A stretch of DNA of 64,000 nt, taken from positions 26,662 through 90,661 of the forward strand of contig JBKEDB010000017.1 in assembly GCA_047975195.1 (NCBI GenBank). The letters are read 5' to 3'. The notes beneath the pieces were generated by a model, which saw only the letters and a list, made by a program, of their open reading frames with translations, had not been told where the DNA came from and did no database searches. This DNA comes from Cumulibacter sp047975195 (GTDB taxonomy: Bacteria > Actinomycetota > Actinomycetes > Mycobacteriales > Antricoccaceae). The position numbers and the translations under genes were made by a program. This document shows positions 8,396 through 16,375 of the stretch, in pieces (position 1 is the first letter of the stretch; each line of letters starts with the position of its first letter).

Positions 8396-9793
8396 TTAGA
8401 TGCCGTGGCTAGGTCCGGACGCGCCCTCGGCGAGTCCGGCGGCCTCCTTGGCGGACTGCATTGCCGCTTCCATGTCGTAGTGCTTGCGGGTCACGATGCG
8501 CTGCGCGTACAGACCGCCACCAGCCTGAATGTTGGTGACCTGCTTCCAGCCGCCGTAGGAATCGGCAGTGAGGTCGCGGATCGCGTGGAACAACCGGGTG
8601 CGATATTCGCCCTCGGAGGCGCCCGACATGTACTTCGACACGAGCGGACCGATCTCGTCGTTCTCCAGGTCGGAGATCGACGGTGCGGTCACGATCGCGC
8701 CGCCGGCGATGTCATGCAGGTGACGAACCATCAGGTTGTAGTTCGCGGCGCCCGTGTACTTTCCCGCGTTCGTGTAGAGCTCGCTGGGGAACACCGCGCC
8801 GAGCGCGCCGGTCTCGGCGTGCGTGAGCGCGGCTTCGAGGCAGGCGCGCACCGTCGTCGCGTGGATGATCATCTCGGAGATCTTCTCGCGCACGTGCGAC
8901 ATCCGGCCCAGGCCGTTGGCGTTCGCGATGAGTTGCGCGAGACCGACCATGACATCGGCGCCGTCGGCCATCGAACTCAGTCCGCCGAGGCGTTCCCACA
9001 GCCCGAGTGAGTGCGCGAACACGGCGGCGCTGCCGGACTCGCCGTCTAGCATGATCCGCTCATTCGGCACAAAGACGTCGTCGAAGATGACGAAACCCTC
9101 TGGGAAGCTCTCCTGGCCCGACACCGGGAAGTCCCGGGTATCGGCATGCCGGGGCGCGTAGGTCGTGTTCACGATCTTGACGCCCTCGGCGTTCACCGGC
9201 ACCATTGCGGCGATCGCATACTGCTCTTCGCCCTGACGCATCGACTTCGTCGGAATCGTCAGAAGTTCATGGCCGAACGAGGCTGCTGTGATGTGCAGTT
9301 TGGCGCCGCGGATAACAACGCCATCAGCCTGGCGGTCGACGACACGCACATACTGGTCTTCGTCTTTCTGCTCTCCAGGGTGTTTCGCGCGGTCACCCTT
9401 GGCGTCGGTGATGCATTGGGTGATGCGGACATCGCGGTCCTGTGCGTCCTGCATGATGGCTTGGATCCGCTCGACGTAATCGGGCGCGGATTCCTTCAGG
9501 CGTCCGGCGGCAGTGGCCAGAGTCTGCAGCGATGTGTACGTGACGTGCGCGATCATTCCTGCATGGTGAACGAGTTCGACCGAGGCGCGTAACTCCTCTT
9601 TTGTTTTTGGAATGCCGCTGAGCGGACTTTTGCCATCAACGGCATTCGCGCTCAGCCAGTCGTACCCCTGGGCGACGTTGTCGACGACACCTCCGAGCAG
9701 TGGATGGTTTGGCAGGTCTTTGACTCGTTCTCCATCAAAGAACGTTGCGCGCCCGTCATCGAGCGAATCCTTGTACTGGGCTCCGGTGAGCAT
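8396..9793 (-). CDS. HpaB/AbfD-superfamily flavoenzyme lacking the Fe-S ligands
   Basis: 465-aa member of the 4-hydroxyphenylacetate 3-hydroxylase / 4-hydroxybutyryl-CoA dehydratase superfamily. Superfamily hallmarks are ITDAKGDR, DGVVIRGAKLHITAA, the central FDDVFVPNERI, and the C-terminal DIAGGAIVTAPS. The region equivalent to AbfD Cys99/Cys103 reads GMIAHVTYTSLQTL and the His292/Cys299 region reads LWERLGGLSS, so from remembered AbfD sequence none of the four [4Fe-4S] ligands is present. A flavin monooxygenase or dehydrogenase role on a CoA ester is more likely than dehydration. Start ATG 9793 follows GAGGAG. It is the last gene of the ligase-ACAD operon; a close paralogue starts at 14022. 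Confidence 0.85.
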   Translation of the reverse strand: MLTGAQYKDSLDDGRATFFDGERVKDLPNHPLLGGVVDNVAQGYDWLSANAVDGKSPLSGIPKTKEELRASVELVHHAGMIAHVTYTSLQTLATAAGRLKESAPDYVERIQAIMQDAQDRDVRITQCITDAKGDRAKHPGEQKDEDQYVRVVDRQADGVVIRGAKLHITAASFGHELLTIPTKSMRQGEEQYAIAAMVPVNAEGVKIVNTTYAPRHADTRDFPVSGQESFPEGFVIFDDVFVPNERIMLDGESGSAAVFAHSLGLWERLGGLSSMADGADVMVGLAQLIANANGLGRMSHVREKISEMIIHATTVRACLEAALTHAETGALGAVFPSELYTNAGKYTGAANYNLMVRHLHDIAGGAIVTAPSISDLENDEIGPLVSKYMSGASEGEYRTRLFHAIRDLTADSYGGWKQVTNIQAGGGLYAQRIVTRKHYDMEAAMQSAKEAAGLAEGASGPSHGI

Positions 9794-9811
9794 CCTTGTC
9801 TCCTCTATCGG

Positions 9812-11038
9812 TTACGCGCGATTGCGCTGGTTGAAGGGAACGCCACGCTCAGGGTCCACATCTCGTGGCAGCCCGAGCACACGTTCGCTGATGATGTTCT
9901 TCTGGATTTGGGTCGTGCCGCCTGCGATGCTCGTGGTCTTCATCGCGAGGAAGTCCTGCGAGACCCGCCGTTCCTGTTCGTCACCCCAGGCGAGAGCGTG
10001 CCGAGGGTCGATTTCTGCTGCGAGGGTGCCGAAGCCCTCCTCGATCGACGCGTTGACGAGTTTTCGGATCGATCCCTCGGCACCGACGCCTCCCGGCCTG
10101 ACCTCGGCGAAGGAGCGCATCGTGGTCATCTGCAACGCGCGTTCGGTGACCACCAACTTCAGGATCGCGTCGCGAAGCAGCGGATCGTCCCAAGCGCCAT
10201 TGTTGCGTGCGCGGCTGATGAGCTCATCCGAGACACCTTCGCCGACCGCGGGACGCCCGGTCAGACCGCTGCGCTCAGCCATCAGGGTCGTGATCGCGAC
10301 TGACCAGCCGCCGTTGACCTCACCGAGCACAGCGTCGGCCGGGACGATCACGTCGGTCAGAAAGACCTCGTTGAACTCGGCGTTGCCCGTCATCTGGCGC
10401 AACGGTCGCGCCTCGACTCCGGGCAGCGACATGTCTAGCAGGAAGTACGTGATTCCCTTATGTTTCGGCGACTGGGGGTCGGTCCGGGCCATCAGCAATC
10501 CGAACTCGGACACGTGCGCATACGAGTTCCACACCTTTTGACCGTTGATCAGCCATGACCCATCCTCCTGCCGTACGGCGCTCGTAGAGAGCCCGGCGAG
10601 ATCCGAACCAGCGCCCGGTTCGCTGAAGAGCTGGCACCATCGATACTCCGCGCGGGCCAGCGGGCGAAGGAAGCGTGACTTCTGTTCGGTGGTGCCGTGG
10701 GCCAGGATGGTCGACCCGGCGAGTGCGAGTCCGACAAAGTCATCCATACCCCGACCGGCGTGATAATGCTCGAGAGCGTCTGCGATCGGCGCGGACTGAT
10801 CCTGGCTGAGTTCGAGGCCACCGTATTCCCTGGGCCAGGTGGGTGTCGCTAGCCCCGAATCACCGAGCGCTGCGAACCAGGGTTTGCATACCGAATCATC
10901 GGCGCGAAACTTCTCAACAGTCGCCCAATCGCGGGCTTCGGCCGCCTCGCGCCATTGCTCGGGCAGATTGCTGCGGATCCAGTCGTGTGCGATCGCGCCG
11001 ATCTGTGCTTCGGTGGCGTTGGTAGGCAGTTCGATCAT
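9812..11038 (-). CDS. Acyl-CoA dehydrogenase (FadE family)
   Basis: Full-length acyl-CoA dehydrogenase, 408 aa, introducing an alpha-beta double bond into an acyl-CoA with FAD. Motifs include CQLFSEPGAGSDLAGL (flavin/substrate loop), NGQKVWNS, and the C-terminal FAD-contact segment GGTTQIQKNIISERVLGLPRD. It sits 11 bp downstream of a second, shorter ACAD. Such adjacent long/short pairs in actinobacteria (FadE28-FadE29 type) form alpha2beta2 heterotetramers acting on bulky ring or side-chain substrates, which I infer here. Confidence 0.93.
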   Translation of the reverse strand: MIELPTNATEAQIGAIAHDWIRSNLPEQWREAAEARDWATVEKFRADDSVCKPWFAALGDSGLATPTWPREYGGLELSQDQSAPIADALEHYHAGRGMDDFVGLALAGSTILAHGTTEQKSRFLRPLARAEYRWCQLFSEPGAGSDLAGLSTSAVRQEDGSWLINGQKVWNSYAHVSEFGLLMARTDPQSPKHKGITYFLLDMSLPGVEARPLRQMTGNAEFNEVFLTDVIVPADAVLGEVNGGWSVAITTLMAERSGLTGRPAVGEGVSDELISRARNNGAWDDPLLRDAILKLVVTERALQMTTMRSFAEVRPGGVGAEGSIRKLVNASIEEGFGTLAAEIDPRHALAWGDEQERRVSQDFLAMKTTSIAGGTTQIQKNIISERVLGLPRDVDPERGVPFNQRNRA

Positions 11039-11049
11039 GCGCTGACTCC

Positions 11050-12153
11050 CTAGGTAGCCGGGGTGAGGACATCTGCTAGACGAGCGCGCCAGGACGCGGG
11101 CGTACCCAGCAGTCCGTACGAGGCGCGGGCACGACGCGCGTAGAGGTGCGCGTTGTGTTCCCAGGTAAAGCCAATCCCGCCGTGCAGCACAATGCAGTCC
11201 TTGGCCGCCTGCAGTGCGGTCTCGGACGCCTGACTGCGGGCAACCGCGGCGCCGAGTGCGAAATCGTCGGTGCCCGACTCTTGCCAGGCCGCCCAGTACG
11301 CTGCCGAGCGGGCCAATTCCAATGGCACGAGCACATCCGCCAACCCATGCTTCACCGCTTGGAAGGATCCGATCGGCCTGCCGAACTGGTGGCGGGTCTT
11401 GGCGTAGTCGGTGGTCTGTTCCAGCAGTGCAGTCGTAGCGCCAACCTGCTCGGCAGCCATCCCAATCGCGGCCGTCTGCAGGGTGCGCTCGAGGATCTTC
11501 GTGCCGTCACCGCGTGCGCCGATTCTCGTCGCGGGCGCGTTGCGCAGCTCAATGTCGCATAGCGAGTGCGTGCCGTCGAGGGTGTCGCGGCTCAGGATCG
11601 TCACGTCCGACGCTTGCACTGCGAATACAGACAGTTCGCCGGCATCGAGTGCGGACACGAACAGGATGTCGGCGGCGTCGGCGTCCAAGACAAGTGTCTT
11701 CGAGCCGGAGAGCCGGTCGCCGTCGGCGACGGTCGCGATCTTCGGGCCAAGCCAACCCACGTTCGCCGGTTCGGCGGCGGCGACGGTGGCCTTTAACTCA
11801 CCGGCAGCGATACCGGGTAGGTACGCCTGACGGGCGGTGTCGTCGCCGGATTCCTGCACTGCGGTCGCGGCGAGTACCACGCTCGCGAAAAAGGGGCCGC
11901 CGTACAGCACGCGGCCCATTTCCTCCAGCACGATACAAAGATCGACCAGCGAGCCGCCCATCCCGCCGGCGTCCTCGGCGATGGCGATGGCGTGCGCGCC
12001 AAGTTGCTCAGCAAGCGCCGACCACGTTCCGCGATCGGACCATCCGTCGGCGTCGAGTGCCGCGCGCGCTTGCGCGATGCACTCCTCACCGCCGAACAGG
12101 CGGCGCGCCGCGTCCCGCAGCGCGTGCTGCTCATCGGTCCAGTCGAACTCCAT
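11050..12153 (-). CDS. Acyl-CoA dehydrogenase, short partner subunit
   Basis: 367-aa acyl-CoA dehydrogenase-like protein. The N-terminus (FDWTDEQHALRDAARRLF) and the C-terminal CIVLHGGIGFTWEHNAHLYARRARASYGLLG are typical of the shorter, less canonical partner of heteromeric ACADs; the central SEPGAGSD loop of its neighbour is replaced by VAAAEPANVGWLGP. The start codon follows the TAA of the upstream ligase with no gap. Likely forms a complex with the product at 9812-11038 (inference from the pairing). Confidence 0.9.
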   Translation of the reverse strand: MEFDWTDEQHALRDAARRLFGGEECIAQARAALDADGWSDRGTWSALAEQLGAHAIAIAEDAGGMGGSLVDLCIVLEEMGRVLYGGPFFASVVLAATAVQESGDDTARQAYLPGIAAGELKATVAAAEPANVGWLGPKIATVADGDRLSGSKTLVLDADAADILFVSALDAGELSVFAVQASDVTILSRDTLDGTHSLCDIELRNAPATRIGARGDGTKILERTLQTAAIGMAAEQVGATTALLEQTTDYAKTRHQFGRPIGSFQAVKHGLADVLVPLELARSAAYWAAWQESGTDDFALGAAVARSQASETALQAAKDCIVLHGGIGFTWEHNAHLYARRARASYGLLGTPASWRARLADVLTPAT

Positions 12154-13719
12154 TTAGCCCACCTTCCATATCCGCAGGTCTCGTTTGAGGATCTTTCCGC
12201 TGGCATTCGTCGGCATGTCGTCAATCACGATGAATTCTTCGGGCACCTTGTATCGGGCGAGGCTCGCGTTGCAGTGTGCGGTCAATTCCGCACTCGTGAC
12301 TTCGGTGCTCACGGTCAGGAACGCGCGTACTGTCTCACCCCAGTGTTCGTCCGGCACACCAACGACGGCGCTCTGCACTACGGCCGGATGCTCGGCGAGC
12401 ACGTCCTCGATTTCATGGGGATAGATGTTCTCGCCGCCGCGGATGATCATGTCCTTCTTGCGTCCGTGCAAGTAGAGGTAGCCGTTCTCATCCAGGTAGC
12501 CCATGTCCCCGGCACGGAACCACCCGTCGCGCAGCGCGTGCTCGGTAGCCTCGCGCATCCCGAGGTATCCGTTCATCACCTGGTCACTGCGGGTGGCGAC
12601 TTCACCGACTTCTCCCGGGGGTAGCGGGTTCATATCGTCGTCCACGATCCGCATCGCGACGCCGAACGATGGGCGGCCGTTTGAGCCGAGAAGCTTGGGT
12701 TCGCCGGCTAACGCGCGACGGTGGTCCTCAGGGGTCAGGACCGCCTGAAGACCAGCCTCGGTGCCAGCGCCGAAGGCCTGTAGGAAGTCGCACCCGAAGG
12801 TGTCCAACGCTCGACGCAGCAACCCCGGCGTGATGGGGGAGGCGCCGTAGGTGATCAGTTCGAGTCGGTCGTAGTCGTGCTCAGCCACGCCGTCGAGCTG
12901 TAGGATTGTGCTGATCATCGTCGGCACGAGAAACGCGGCGCTGAGCTCATCGCGCGCCATCAAATCCAACACGCGGACGGGGTCGAACTGCGGCATCAGG
13001 ACCGAAGTGAAACCGACCGCGATGCCCATATACAGGCCACATACACCCGATATGTGGAAAGTGGGGGCAGCGCAGTAGCGGATGTCGTCGGCCGAGGCGC
13101 GATAGTCGACCGCGCATGACTGGGTTATGGATTTCATCATCCGTTGCGACTGGATGACGCCCTTCGGCAGACCCGTAGTTCCAGAGGTGAAAGCGAGCGC
13201 GAGGATGTCCTCGTCGTTGCAGATAACGTTCGGCTCCGATTGTGCACCGGTGGCCAGGAGGCGCTCATAGTCGGAGCCGGCGCCGTCGAATGTGATCCAC
13301 AGGCGTATTGAAGGATGCTGCTCTCGCAGCGGCGCCACGAGGTCGGCGTAACGCTCGTCGAAGAAGAACCCGTGCGGCTGCGCACGCTCGATCAGCGTGC
13401 CCACCTCCGAGGTCATCAGCCGGTAGTTCAGCGGCACGTACGCCACGCCCATCTTCATGCACGCGAGGATGAGCTCGATGTACCGGTGCGAATCAAGTGC
13501 GAGCACGGCGATGCGATCGCCCCGCGCGAACCCCTCGCGCCGCAGCGCATCCACGAGTTGGTTCACCCGGGCGTTCGTCTCCGCGAATGATTGGCACCGG
13601 CCGTCCGGAAGGATGAACGCTGCCTTGTCACGCTCTCGTTCAGCGCTCAGCGTCAGCATCTCACCGACCGTGATGTGAGGGCGTGCGGCGAATTGGGCAG
13701 TGAGTTCGGGGGACGACAA
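12154..13719 (-). CDS. AMP-dependent carboxylic acid:CoA ligase
   Basis: ANL-superfamily ligase, 521 aa, activating a carboxylic acid through an acyl-adenylate. Motifs: P-loop FTSGTTGLPKGV, hinge/adenylate motif WFRAGDMGYLDENGYLYLHGRKKDMIIRGGENIYPHEIE segment, and the C-terminal catalytic-lysine region NASGKILKRDLR. I chose TTG 13719, preceded by GGAGG five bases upstream; an in-frame TTG at 13785 overlaps the operator palindrome and has no Shine-Dalgarno. First gene of the operon, so it defines the pathway's entry acid. Confidence 0.93.
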   Translation of the reverse strand: MSSPELTAQFAARPHITVGEMLTLSAERERDKAAFILPDGRCQSFAETNARVNQLVDALRREGFARGDRIAVLALDSHRYIELILACMKMGVAYVPLNYRLMTSEVGTLIERAQPHGFFFDERYADLVAPLREQHPSIRLWITFDGAGSDYERLLATGAQSEPNVICNDEDILALAFTSGTTGLPKGVIQSQRMMKSITQSCAVDYRASADDIRYCAAPTFHISGVCGLYMGIAVGFTSVLMPQFDPVRVLDLMARDELSAAFLVPTMISTILQLDGVAEHDYDRLELITYGASPITPGLLRRALDTFGCDFLQAFGAGTEAGLQAVLTPEDHRRALAGEPKLLGSNGRPSFGVAMRIVDDDMNPLPPGEVGEVATRSDQVMNGYLGMREATEHALRDGWFRAGDMGYLDENGYLYLHGRKKDMIIRGGENIYPHEIEDVLAEHPAVVQSAVVGVPDEHWGETVRAFLTVSTEVTSAELTAHCNASLARYKVPEEFIVIDDMPTNASGKILKRDLRIWKVG

Positions 13720-13784
13720 TCGGGCCTCCGGATTTCCTTGACCGACGGCCGACCCGGCCCTGTCGCGGGCGGGCCGACACGGCA

Positions 13785-13804
13785 AGGTGACGTGCGCGTC
13801 ACCT
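13785..13804. promoter_or_regulatory. 20-bp palindromic operator at the start of the ligase-ACAD operon
   Basis: AGGTGACGTGCGCGTCACCT is an inverted repeat with perfect 8-bp arms and a 4-base centre. It begins where transcription should start from the promoter at 13812-13840, so a bound repressor would block transcription. A TetR-type protein is the best guess. Confidence 0.65.
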
Positions 13805-13811
13805 TTCTTTG

Positions 13812-13840
13812 GTTGTACGGCGTGGTGGATGATCTGTCAA
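13812..13840 (-). promoter_or_regulatory. Promoter of the ligase-ACAD-HpaB operon
   Basis: On the minus strand, perfect TTGACA (13840-13835), a 17-base spacer, then TACAAC (13817-13812). Predicted transcription start is near 13805, abutting the 20-bp palindrome. Confidence 0.7.
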
Positions 13841-13887
13841 ACATTTACGCGCATTTGATCGTACGTTCAGTATGTGCCCTCAAGACG

Positions 13888-13915
13888 TTGACATGTCTAC
13901 CCCAGCGGTGACAAT
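13888..13915 (+). promoter_or_regulatory. Candidate promoter for the divergent HpaB/AbfD paralogue
   Basis: Plus-strand TTGACA (13888-13893), 16-base spacer, GACAAT (13910-13915), about 107 bases upstream of the 14022 start. The -10 matches only four of six positions. Beyond this, the 302-bp intergenic region 13720-14021 holds only the minus-strand promoter and palindrome listed separately. Confidence 0.4.
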
Positions 13916-14021
13916 CTCGAATTGACCCACCTGTAAATTTTCGCCCCGATTCCGCGGCGGCGTACGCGCTCCGGTGTGTGGTCTTCAGTCCCTCGGGCCG
14001 CGCATCATGAGATGAGGTTCG

Positions 14022-15398
14022 ATGCTCACTGGACAGCAATACAAGGATTCACTGCACGACGGCCGCAAGGTGTACTTCGAAGGCCGCCTCGTCGAGGACT
14101 TCGCGGACGAGCCCGCGCTGGGCGTCCCGATGAATGTTGCGGCTGAGGGGTACGACAAGTACTACGACGGCACTCCGGGCGCGGTCAATCCGCTGATAGA
14201 CGCGCCCCGGAGCGTCGAGGAACTGCGCGACAAGATTCCATCGCTGATCGAGATGGACCTGCTGCTGAACACCACTTACCAGTCGTTGATGACGCTGGCG
14301 GTCGCCGCACCGCAGATTGAGGGTGCGGCCCCTGAATGCGTTCCGCGGATCCATGACTACCTGCAGGCTGCTCGTGTCGGGGACATTCGGATCACCGAGT
14401 GCATCACCGATGCAAAGGGAAACCGCAGCCGCCCGCCAGCTAAACAGGACGACCCAGACTCGTATGTCCGGGTGGTGGATCGTGGTGCGGACGGAGTGGT
14501 GATCCGCGGCGCCAAGCTACACATCAGCGCAGCGGCGCTAAGCCACGACCTGATGGTGATGCCGACCAAGACGATGAAACCGGGGGAGGAGGACTACGCG
14601 ATCGCGTGCGCCGTGCCGGTGAATTCGCCGGGCGTGCACATCACGAACACGACATACCACCCATTGGCGGGCGACGCCCGCGACTTCCCCGTGTCCTCGC
14701 AGCACAGTGTGCCGGACAGCATGTGCATCTTCGATGATGTGTTCGTGCCGTACGAGCGGGTCTTCCTCGACGGCCAGAGCGCACAGGCCGCAGTGTTCGC
14801 GCAGTCCCTCGGCCTCTGGGAGCGGCTGGGCGGGACGGCGTTCATGGTGCAGCAATCTGACGAGTTGGTCGGCCTCGCGCACCTGATTGCCGAAGCCAAC
14901 GGGACACTGAAGATTTCGCACGTGCGCGAGAAGATCGACGAGATGATCATCCACGCAAGTTTGCTTCGTGCTGGCCTGGAAGCCGCGATCACCAACGCCG
15001 GCTCGACGCCTGAGGGGTACTACTACCCGGACGACATGTACACCAACGTGACCAAGTATCAGGGTGCGGTGCAGTTCAGCACGATGGTGCGGCACCTGCA
15101 CGACATCTCCGGTGGTGCTGTTCTGACCGCGCCGTCTATGTCGGACTTCGACAACCCGACGCTGCGGCCGTTCCTGGAGAAGTACATGTCGACCGGGAAC
15201 GATATCGCCGGCGAGTACCGCACCAAACTGTTCCACGCGATCCGCGATACCACCGCGGATGCCTATGGCGGCTGGCATCTGGTCACCAACCTGCAGTCCG
15301 GCGGCGGGCTGTTCGCGCAGCGCTTGGTCACTCGTCGGCACTACGACATGGACCGGGCGCGCGCGTTAGGTCTGCGCGCCGCAGGCTTGGGGGACTGA
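14022..15398 (+). CDS. HpaB/AbfD-superfamily flavoenzyme, second paralogue
   Basis: 458-aa paralogue of the product at 8396-9793, sharing MLTG.QYKDSL.DGR at the N-terminus, ITDAKGNR, VVIRGAKLHISAA, FDDVFVPYERV, SHVREKIDEMIIHA and QSGGGLFAQRLVTRRHYDM. As in the first paralogue, the expected Fe-S cysteines of AbfD are not present at the equivalent places (LLLNTTYQSLMTL; LWERLGGTAF). It is transcribed divergently from the ligase operon, with GAGG upstream of ATG 14022, and ends 4 bp from the convergent LLM gene. Two paralogues might act on successive intermediates or as a heteromer. Confidence 0.85.
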   Translation: MLTGQQYKDSLHDGRKVYFEGRLVEDFADEPALGVPMNVAAEGYDKYYDGTPGAVNPLIDAPRSVEELRDKIPSLIEMDLLLNTTYQSLMTLAVAAPQIEGAAPECVPRIHDYLQAARVGDIRITECITDAKGNRSRPPAKQDDPDSYVRVVDRGADGVVIRGAKLHISAAALSHDLMVMPTKTMKPGEEDYAIACAVPVNSPGVHITNTTYHPLAGDARDFPVSSQHSVPDSMCIFDDVFVPYERVFLDGQSAQAAVFAQSLGLWERLGGTAFMVQQSDELVGLAHLIAEANGTLKISHVREKIDEMIIHASLLRAGLEAAITNAGSTPEGYYYPDDMYTNVTKYQGAVQFSTMVRHLHDISGGAVLTAPSMSDFDNPTLRPFLEKYMSTGNDIAGEYRTKLFHAIRDTTADAYGGWHLVTNLQSGGGLFAQRLVTRRHYDMDRARALGLRAAGLGD

Positions 15399-15402
15399 GT
15401 AG

Positions 15403-16257
15403 CTACCCGCGGGACTCGATCAGAGCGGCGAGTTTGTCCAGCCGGGCTATGACGACGTCCGCCGGTGCTGACGGCAAACCCAGGGTGACTTCCTCGACGC
15501 CCATCGACTCCAGTTCGTCCAAGCGTTCATTCTGCGCGGGGACACCGAACGGCGCGATCCGCAGATGCTGCGGGTCGCGCCCGGCATCCTCCCACTGCTG
15601 GCGCAGCTCGGCAAAATCCTGTGCGCCGTAGTTACGTAGCGGCATCCAGCCGTCGTACGCCTCGACAATCTGGTCGTACGCGCGGGAGCCGGGGCTTGAT
15701 CCCAAGAGTAACGGCACTCGAGGCGCGTTATCGGCCCCACGCTGCTCGGGCTTGGGCCACGACCAAGACGGCTCAAAGTTCACATACTTGCCGTCGAACG
15801 ATGCCTCATCCTGAGCCCATAACTGCGTCATCGCCAGCACGTGTTCCTGGGTGCGGGTACGGCGCCGTTTCGGCTCGACTCCGTGCGCGGACATCTCCTC
15901 TTCATTCCATCCGTACCCGATACCCAGTTCGACTCGTCCGCCGGAGATTCGGTCGAGGGTAGCGACCGCTTTAGCGGTCACTAGTGGATCTCGTTGGGCT
16001 GCCAGGAGGATTCCAGTGCCCAGAATGATCCGCTCGGTGGCGGCCGCCGCGGCGGCGAGTGCGACGAGCGGATCTACCGTACGGCGATACCACTCGGGCA
16101 ATTCGGCGCCGCCGGGCCACGGCGTCCGGCGGCTGGCGGGAATATGAGTGTGCTCCGGGAGCCAAAGACCGGAAAATCCGCGCGCCTCGGCTTCCTTGGC
16201 AACGGTGACGGGGTCGATGGATTGATCGGTGAGGAAGATCGTTACGCCGTACTTCAT
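15403..16257 (-). CDS. LLM-class flavin-dependent (probably F420) oxidoreductase
   Basis: Luciferase-like TIM-barrel oxidoreductase, 284 aa. The family segments LGTGILLAAQRDPLVTAKAVATLDRISGGRVELGIGYGWNEEEMSAHG (about residues 78-125) and VPLLLGSSP are clear; the GRVELGIGYGWN pattern is typical of F420-dependent actinobacterial members. It converges on the HpaB paralogue and is divergent from an acid:CoA ligase. Substrate is unknown; a redox step of the local pathway is plausible. Confidence 0.88.
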   Translation of the reverse strand: MKYGVTIFLTDQSIDPVTVAKEAEARGFSGLWLPEHTHIPASRRTPWPGGAELPEWYRRTVDPLVALAAAAAATERIILGTGILLAAQRDPLVTAKAVATLDRISGGRVELGIGYGWNEEEMSAHGVEPKRRRTRTQEHVLAMTQLWAQDEASFDGKYVNFEPSWSWPKPEQRGADNAPRVPLLLGSSPGSRAYDQIVEAYDGWMPLRNYGAQDFAELRQQWEDAGRDPQHLRIAPFGVPAQNERLDELESMGVEEVTLGLPSAPADVVIARLDKLAALIESRG

Positions 16258-16375
16258 TGGCCCTCCAGGGTCGCGGTATTCGACTCAGCCTACGAAAGAC
16301 AGCGACCGGTTCGATAGCGTGAGCAACAGACACGTTGGCGAGGTCGAAAGATCCACCAGGCGGAGGAGGCTATCG

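Noticed and set aside
8318..9010. 230-codon plus-strand open frame
   Set aside because: Antisense to the HpaB/AbfD-type gene, with low-complexity Arg/Val/Ala composition and no recognisable domain.
8396..9793. 4-hydroxybutyryl-CoA dehydratase annotation for the HpaB/AbfD-type genes
   Set aside because: The four [4Fe-4S] ligand positions appear to be non-Cys/non-His in both paralogues, so a dehydratase label would overstate the evidence.
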